DNA from: Bdellovibrionales bacterium
Lineage (GTDB): Bacteria > Bdellovibrionota > UBA1018 > CAIMNF01
Assembly (NCBI GenBank): GCA_018266375.1
Contig: JAFEAO010000006.1
Location: forward strand, 286,930-346,671
Direction: 5' to 3'
Length of the DNA stretch: 59,742 nucleotides
Positions within the stretch are counted from its first letter, which is position 1; each line of letters begins with the position of its first letter. The position numbers and the translations under genes are program-made. The notes under the pieces were generated by a model that worked only from the letters and a program-made list of their open reading frames with translations, ran no database searches and had not been told where the DNA came from. Positions 55,308 through 59,742 of this stretch are shown in pieces.

Positions 55308-56011
55308 AGTTCTTTTTCCAAGAATATCGACTTAGAAATTGCCTCGCCATGTTTCCACGGTTTCAACTCAAACTCTGAATCCTTGTACTGATGTTTTCTG
55401 ACTCTGATTTTGATGTCACCTTCATGAAGCTCAACCTTGGTCGTATTTGAGTTCACTTCGATCACTCGTTCGCCGCCATCCCCGATGATCACTACGCGAT
55501 CTGCTTGAGGGGCCATGATCAACGTCAGGATTGCTCGTTTGTATTTACGGGATGACGAACTAGGATCAATCAGTGGTGATTCAGTGGCTTCCTTAGGTTT
55601 CAATAATTCAGAAACCTGGATGACTGATGATTTTTTTACTCTGCATCTGAGCCAAACTCTAAATCCTTGGCCTACTTTTTCAAGAAAACGATCAGTCCAT
55701 TCGCATTTGACCTGTCGTTCGAGAGGCTGAATTTCTGCTACTTCACTTGCATCAGCACCAGTAAGACTTTGAACCGTCTTTTGGTTTACCTTAACGGTAA
55801 CTCCACCGAGTTTTGCTGCACTGGCAAGACACTTGGACTCGGCGACTTGCTTAACATCCTCAGGATCTAGGCCATCGTGGGAACACACGACATAATAGTA
55901 AGTTGAATCTATGGTGATCCCTTTAGAGATCCAATGCGGAATTTCATCAGCGAAGCAAGGTGCGAGTAATATAAAGCTAATGAGTATAGAACTCTGTGGT
56001 TGGTCTAGCAT
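55304..56011 (-). CDS. Exported protein of unknown function, last gene of the XRE-led operon
   Basis: A 235-residue protein with signal peptide (SSILISFILLAPCFA). A domain with several cysteines follows (VVCSHDG, SKCLASAAKLGGV, VKCEWTDRF, WLRCRVKK), whose first half resembles LPP20-like domains. A C-terminal beta-rich part (ADRVVIIGDGGERVIEVNSN) recalls PEGA-type domains. It overlaps the end of the preceding gene by 35 bases. It probably acts in the envelope with the neighbouring lipoproteins. Confidence 0.7.
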   Translation of the reverse strand: MLDQPQSSILISFILLAPCFADEIPHWISKGITIDSTYYYVVCSHDGLDPEDVKQVAESKCLASAAKLGGVTVKVNQKTVQSLTGADASEVAEIQPLERQVKCEWTDRFLEKVGQGFRVWLRCRVKKSSVIQVSELLKPKEATESPLIDPSSSSRKYKRAILTLIMAPQADRVVIIGDGGERVIEVNSNTTKVELHEGDIKIRVRKHQYKDSEFELKPWKHGEAISKSIFLEKEL

Positions 56012-57077
56012 ATTTACAAACTTGGCTTAAATCCACAATGACTTGAGATGTAACCCAATCTCCTTCCATCTTTTTGCTTACCGAGGTTGCAGTGTTTATT
56101 AGCAAATCGAGAGAGAATGCAGACTCCCAGAGAATTTTTTGCTGCTGATTTACTTCAAATGGCGTGATGTTGCTATGCCTGGTGAGATAGGAAACAGCTG
56201 AATAGAGTGACTTATCCCCAATATTCGATATTCCTTCTTTAAATTTAAAAAAGGATTCTCGGTCAAACTCGTAACAGGTCTTACTTAATCCCGCTTTCTC
56301 GCAAAGAGCAGGACGATCTCGTTCAGGTACTACAAAGTAATGGGAATCAAAGAAAGATCCAAAGTTTAGTCCTGTCTGCAGGATGAAGTTGAAAAGGCCA
56401 TGTTCTGGAACTGAATACGCTCCTTGATTTAAGCGCCATGTTTCATTACAGCCATGTGGATAAGGGCACCCATTTACCCTAATGTGTTTATCAAATACTT
56501 TCAGTATTGCCTGAGAATCGCTCCACTCATAGCAACTATCGTTATTCTTTCCATGTGCACCGAAAAAATCTTCGCATACTTTCGATTCGCTAGTTACTGC
56601 CTTATCCGTAATGGATTCACCGTTTGGAAGTACAAAGCCGCTTTGTCCCTTTGCTGGAAATAGCGAGGAATCCCAAGTAATGAAAATATTGTCTTTAATC
56701 CAAGCAATCCGATCACCACCACGGCTCGTTGAGTTCGAATAGCGATCATCGATGAAAGCAGCAAATTGTTTTGAGTTATCGACAGATGTTCCGCCTTGAA
56801 TGTCTGTATATAAATAGCGGCTCGAAAGAATTTTAATAAGAAATGCTGTGGTCATATCAGAATAAAGATTGGTGTAGTTCACATAGTCGCTTGCCTTGTT
56901 AAGTGCAACTCCTGAGGGAACTCCAATATAGGAGTAAACAATAAAAGTCTGTTTCTTATTAAAATCTGGATCTGAACAAAACCCAGATGGCATTTCCAGA
57001 GCTTTCTTGACTGAGGGCCAACTGCTGCAAGATGCAATCAAAGCAGACAGGACGATAATGAGTGGAATGCGGCGCAT
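55977..57077 (-). CDS. Large predicted lipoprotein
   Basis: A 366-residue protein with signal peptide and lipobox LIASC (MRRIPLIIVLSALIASCSSW). The mature part is cysteine-containing with many aromatic residues (SSRYLYTDIQGGTSVDNSKQ, DSHYFVVPERDRPALCEK). I do not recognise the family. GAGGA precedes its ATG, and it starts five bases after the LPP20-like gene. It is probably outer-membrane attached and coexpressed with the other exported products. Confidence 0.75.
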   Translation of the reverse strand: MRRIPLIIVLSALIASCSSWPSVKKALEMPSGFCSDPDFNKKQTFIVYSYIGVPSGVALNKASDYVNYTNLYSDMTTAFLIKILSSRYLYTDIQGGTSVDNSKQFAAFIDDRYSNSTSRGGDRIAWIKDNIFITWDSSLFPAKGQSGFVLPNGESITDKAVTSESKVCEDFFGAHGKNNDSCYEWSDSQAILKVFDKHIRVNGCPYPHGCNETWRLNQGAYSVPEHGLFNFILQTGLNFGSFFDSHYFVVPERDRPALCEKAGLSKTCYEFDRESFFKFKEGISNIGDKSLYSAVSYLTRHSNITPFEVNQQQKILWESAFSLDLLINTATSVSKKMEGDWVTSQVIVDLSQVCKYARPTTEFYTH

Positions 57078-57082
57078 AGGAA

Positions 57083-57691
57083 TTAGTGGTCCTCATTTTT
57101 GAAAGAGTCCCATTGTTCACTAACTTTTTTAGAGAAATCTTCTGATAATCCTGTTTTACCTTGTCGTTTTCTAGCGGCATCAATTACTGCTCGTCTGAAA
57201 TCCTCTTCAGGCATAGTAACAGTAGCAAATACTTTGTATTGAGTAACTCGCTGTCCGTTATCCTGAGTGGTTGCAACCTTTTCCCAATAGCGATCTTGGA
57301 GTTTTAGAGCTGAACTTGTAACTTTGGATGCTTCGGCTCCGATATATCGAGCCTGTGTTGAGTCAAATCCAGTACCTTCTTCCGCAGCTTGGAAGATAAA
57401 CTCTAAGCGAGATTCGATTGCACCAGAGATTGCTGCTTTTGCATTATTTTCTGCGATCCTGAAAGCTGCTTCAACTCGGTTATCGCCTGGAATGGTTGTT
57501 TGACCTAATGAAATGATTTGGCCGTTCTTGAATTGAAACGGACGAGCCTCATCAAGCCATCCTGGGCGCGAACTGACTTCATTAATTCGAGCGATGACTT
57601 TGTCTTCCTGAGTTTCAGATGTTTGCAATTTATGCGTCGAACTACATGCTGACATTAACATTAAAAAAGAAATTCCAAGGCTATTTTTCAT
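57083..57691 (-). CDS. LPP20-like lipoprotein
   Basis: A 202-residue protein with lipobox MSAC (SFLMLMSACSS). A domain like LPP20 follows: ISLGQTTIPGDNRVEAAFRIAENNAKAAISG, then KVTSSALKLQDRYWEK and QYKVFATVTMPEEDFRRAV. The LPP20 family is known from Helicobacter and other Gram-negatives as outer-membrane or vesicle lipoproteins of unclear role. The ATG lies in the last codons of the upstream gene (11-base overlap). Confidence 0.78.
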   Translation of the reverse strand: MKNSLGISFLMLMSACSSTHKLQTSETQEDKVIARINEVSSRPGWLDEARPFQFKNGQIISLGQTTIPGDNRVEAAFRIAENNAKAAISGAIESRLEFIFQAAEEGTGFDSTQARYIGAEASKVTSSALKLQDRYWEKVATTQDNGQRVTQYKVFATVTMPEEDFRRAVIDAARKRQGKTGLSEDFSKKVSEQWDSFKNEDH

Positions 57692-58229
57692 TACACAATT
57701 CCTTCCAGAGTTTGTTTGCTACTAATTCACGAATAAATTTTCCATTACAGCTAGTAAAATTCGGACCATCGGTATAAATCCCCTTTGGATATGAAGTGAA
57801 CGTGTAATTCACCAGCTTGCCTCCAGATTTAAAGCTGAAGATTCTAAGTCCGGGATCACTTTCAGTTGATTCTGTTTTAGGTTTAAATTTTGATAAGGAT
57901 TTTTGCACTTCTTCAAAATCTTTTGCGACAGGAGATTCAAAGCCTAACTCCGTGGTAATGTGTTCAATTTTTCCACTTTTTGCAGTTATGCGGACTTTCG
58001 TGGTTTTTGCGAGTGTGCAATTATAGTATGTTCCACCAAAATTATTATCTCGAGATTCCTTATCTTGAGCTCCCTGCATTTTTGAACCACACGGCTTTTT
58101 TGTGTTAATTTTTTCGTCAACCTTGATGCCAAGCTCATCGTATATTTTATCCACATCGGCATAGTTAGCTGCACTAGTGGAAAATCCGACTAATAAAAAT
58201 ATTGTTGATGCAAGTGAATGGCGTTTCAT
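57681..58229 (-). CDS. Exported protein of unknown function
   Basis: A 182-residue protein with signal peptide MKRHSLASTIFLLVGFSTSA. The mature part contains DKIYDELGIKVDEKIN and conserved-looking cysteines (KPCGSKMQG, YYNCTLAKT, FTSCNGKF, ELCNEK), probably disulfide-bonded. No family recognised. The ATG overlaps the regulator gene stop as ATGA, so it is translated right after the regulator. Confidence 0.72.
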   Translation of the reverse strand: MKRHSLASTIFLLVGFSTSAANYADVDKIYDELGIKVDEKINTKKPCGSKMQGAQDKESRDNNFGGTYYNCTLAKTTKVRITAKSGKIEHITTELGFESPVAKDFEEVQKSLSKFKPKTESTESDPGLRIFSFKSGGKLVNYTFTSYPKGIYTDGPNFTSCNGKFIRELVANKLWKELCNEK

Positions 58230-58564
58230 TTTTCCTTCCTTGGTACGAGCCGTTTAATGATAATTTTGCAGTGCCCGTCGAAAAGGTCTTGTTCTTGAAA
58301 AAGTTCGGCAATGCCTCGAACTTCGCTGGTGTGCTCAACTTCACCAAGAAGGAGCTCCTTGAATTCCATCTTTAAACCTTTTGCTAACTTTGCTACTGCC
58401 TTAAGATCGTGGGGATTGGCTTGGTTGATCCAGCTCTGAACTACACTTCCGCTAACTCCTGCCAACTCAGCAACAGCACGAACGGTGAGATCACGTTCTT
58501 GCATGATTCTCTTTAGAATCTTCCCAAACGGGAGTTCGTTTGTACCTTTTCTTTTTGTTGCCAT
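58226..58564 (-). CDS. XRE-family transcriptional regulator
   Basis: A 112-residue protein with a Cro/CI-type helix-turn-helix: RIMQERDLTVRAVAELAGVS and GSVVQSWINQANPHDL. A C-terminal part (about 40 residues) follows that may dimerise or bind a signal. It is the first gene of an operon with four exported-protein genes. A TGAACA-type palindrome lies 50 bases upstream, so it likely regulates its own operon. I take the ATG at 58564; a start six codons earlier is less likely. Confidence 0.88.
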   Translation of the reverse strand: MATKRKGTNELPFGKILKRIMQERDLTVRAVAELAGVSGSVVQSWINQANPHDLKAVAKLAKGLKMEFKELLLGEVEHTSEVRGIAELFQEQDLFDGHCKIIIKRLVPRKEK

Positions 58565-58605
58565 ATTATATCTTCGCCACACCTAAATATCGAGTGAAGC
58601 AATAT

Positions 58606-58641
58606 TCACAACTCTGAACACCGTGTTCAGAACTATGAACA
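58606..58641. promoter_or_regulatory. Operator candidate of the XRE regulator
   Basis: CTGAACA-CCG-TGTTCAG (58614-58630) is a perfect inverted repeat of seven bases with a three-base centre. A third half-site TGAACA lies at 58636-58641. On the minus strand TTGTGA (58611-58606) and TATTTA (16 bases later) could be the promoter, so a bound regulator would cover the -35 region. The site also lies between the divergent genes. Confidence 0.6.
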
Positions 58642-58694
58642 AGTTTGGTGAGATGTTTGTTTCAGGAAATGAACTCCCGAACTAACGACACGGC

Positions 58695-59024
58695 ATGAAG
58701 ATCGCCTTGGTTTTATTAGGAATGATTTTGTCTAGTGATCCTGCACACTCAGGAACAAGAAATTCGATTTATACTCCTATTATAGAGGGATCGATTTCAG
58801 AAAGGACTTGGTACAGCAAGAGTCATTGCAATAAAATTGATGATACTAAAAATTTGATCTCTGTCCTTAAAACTGAGTCGCAAGAGCTAGGATATAGTCA
58901 CTGCAAGATTACCGAGTCCTTAGCCAGTGGTGGTCATACTCTTAAAAGACAGTGCGATCAAAAAATGGGTGCTGCCGAATTCGTTTCTTCACTTGATTAT
59001 TGCAGGTCACTTTTTAAGAAATAA
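58695..59024 (+). CDS. Small exported protein
   Basis: A 109-residue protein with signal peptide MKIALVLLGMILSSDPAHSG. The mature part has four cysteines (SHCNKIDD, YSHCKITES, RQCDQKMG, LDYCRSLF). It is divergent from the XRE-led operon and may share its operator. Unknown family. Confidence 0.65.
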   Translation: MKIALVLLGMILSSDPAHSGTRNSIYTPIIEGSISERTWYSKSHCNKIDDTKNLISVLKTESQELGYSHCKITESLASGGHTLKRQCDQKMGAAEFVSSLDYCRSLFKK

Positions 59025-59266
59025 AAAAATTATATATCTATAGGAAAACAGGTACCCCATGTTTGCCTATTAGGCACATCCAGAAAATAAAAAATCCTAC
59101 ATACCCAGAGATCGCGTCGCGTGGGCTGGTACCGATTAAAAAGGTTACCTTGAGAGCAGAGGCCAGCGGGCTACTATTTTCGGAAGCAGCCTGCGTGGCG
59201 GTGTAGGTACTTTCCCGACTCTACAAAGCATTAACGGCAAAAAATGCCAGAAGGAGAAAAGTAACG
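59025..59266. other. Leader region of the gene at 59267, possibly structured
   Basis: About 240 bases without a gene. It contains short palindromes (TGCCT-ATT-AGGCA near 59078, GGCA-AAAAA-TGCC near 59235) and GC-rich blocks, so it might form a structured RNA leader. I recognise no known riboswitch or ncRNA. Confidence 0.3.
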
Positions 59267-59665
59267 ATGAATGCTTTGAAAAACGAAAAACCAGTACCCC
59301 AAATTGCTTCCTCTGCTCCAAAAGTAGTTGAGGCTGAGAAACCAAAAACAAAGTCAGAAGATGGTCGCATGAGTCAGCGTGAAGCTGTCTATGTTGAAAT
59401 CATGGCTACATTGAAGTCAGAAAAAGTGAACTTCGATGGAACTACGAATGTGAAACCCCACATGACTGAGGAGCGGTTGAAAAAGGTCTATGCAAACCTT
59501 GCTACTGCTTTTAAAGCTAAAAAAGTAGTATTAAAGGATACACCGAATAACCAGAAGAAACTAACCGATGAAGGTGAATTGAAGAACTACATCATTGGTC
59601 TGGTGAATAACTGGATTCGTCGAGATCCTAGACTGAACGGCAAACCTAAACAAAAATCGAGCTAA
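59267..59665 (+). CDS. Small basic protein of unknown function
   Basis: A 132-residue, Lys-rich, soluble protein. An N-terminal disordered stretch (SSAPKVVEAEKPKTKSEDG) leads to a helical domain (MSQREAVYVEIMATLKSEKVN, TEERLKKVYANLATAFKAKK). It ends in a conserved-looking RRDPRLNGKPKQK. AAGGAG lies about 10 bases before the ATG. A strong terminator follows. It could be a nucleic-acid-binding protein; I do not recognise the family. Confidence 0.72.
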   Translation: MNALKNEKPVPQIASSAPKVVEAEKPKTKSEDGRMSQREAVYVEIMATLKSEKVNFDGTTNVKPHMTEERLKKVYANLATAFKAKKVVLKDTPNNQKKLTDEGELKNYIIGLVNNWIRRDPRLNGKPKQKSS

Positions 59666-59672
59666 GGCAATC

Positions 59673-59713
59673 AGCCCACTTCAGGAAATTATTATCCTGA
59701 GTGGGCTTTTTTG
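59673..59713 (+). terminator. Rho-independent terminator
   Basis: A 13-base stem with one bulged T (59673-59686 with 59695-59707), an eight-base loop and then six T residues ends the gene at 59665. Confidence 0.9.
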
Positions 59714-59742
59714 TTCACTCCCGACTACAGAAAGGCAGTGCA

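Overview
The window is a dense stretch of bacterial chromosome from a Gram-negative organism. Evidence for this is the outer-membrane beta-barrel proteins, an OmpA-type peptidoglycan anchor, at least six lipoproteins with clear lipoboxes, an MCE/Mla-type lipid transporter and a periplasmic phospholipase D. A complete 2-oxoglutarate dehydrogenase set (sucA, sucB, lpd), glpD and malic enzyme point to aerobic heterotrophy on amino acids and lipids. Gene content and style suggest a Bdellovibrionota/Oligoflexia-like lineage, but there is no rRNA here and the assignment is inference only.

Layout. Positions 1-8659 hold the 3'-truncated TPP enzyme, fabH, lpd, two lipoprotein genes and sucAB. Positions 8742-13888 hold aspS, glpD and an OmpA-like gene, each with a promoter whose -10 box ends 7-8 bases before the start codon. 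Positions 13909-20341 are one minus-strand run: tmk, holB, two MCE-type ATPases, two MCE-type permeases, mlaD and lepB. Most of these genes overlap by four bases. Positions 20417-29713 carry a GYF-domain protein, an outer-membrane protein, pnp with an RGG tail, rpsO, a sigma-32-like factor and an M16 peptidase. Positions 29954-34782 carry envelope genes, maeB and ridA.

Positions 35453-41644 form a tightly coupled six-gene operon: a GNAT-like enzyme, an E1/ThiF-like adenylating enzyme, a multi-pass membrane protein, a second GNAT, a nitroreductase-fold protein and a SAM methyltransferase. It looks like a small-molecule or peptide-modifying pathway that I cannot name. It is the best candidate here for an undescribed system. 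Positions 41856-48999 return to housekeeping and envelope genes: rdgB, phospholipase D, an MFS transporter, a DNA glycosylase and a DEAD-box helicase. A 37-bp perfect inverted repeat lies in one intergenic region.

From about 49000 to the end the DNA is AT-richer and accessory. It holds a tyrosine integrase with an excisionase-like gene, a BrnT/BrnA toxin-antitoxin pair, a frameshifted di-haem cytochrome gene, and a tRNA-Ser 3' fragment that breaks at the anticodon loop and so looks like an attachment site. Beyond that are a PIN-like nuclease with a partner, an ankyrin protein, and an XRE-regulator-led operon of four exported proteins with a palindromic operator candidate. I saw no CRISPR array, no intact tRNA or rRNA and no full insertion sequence.
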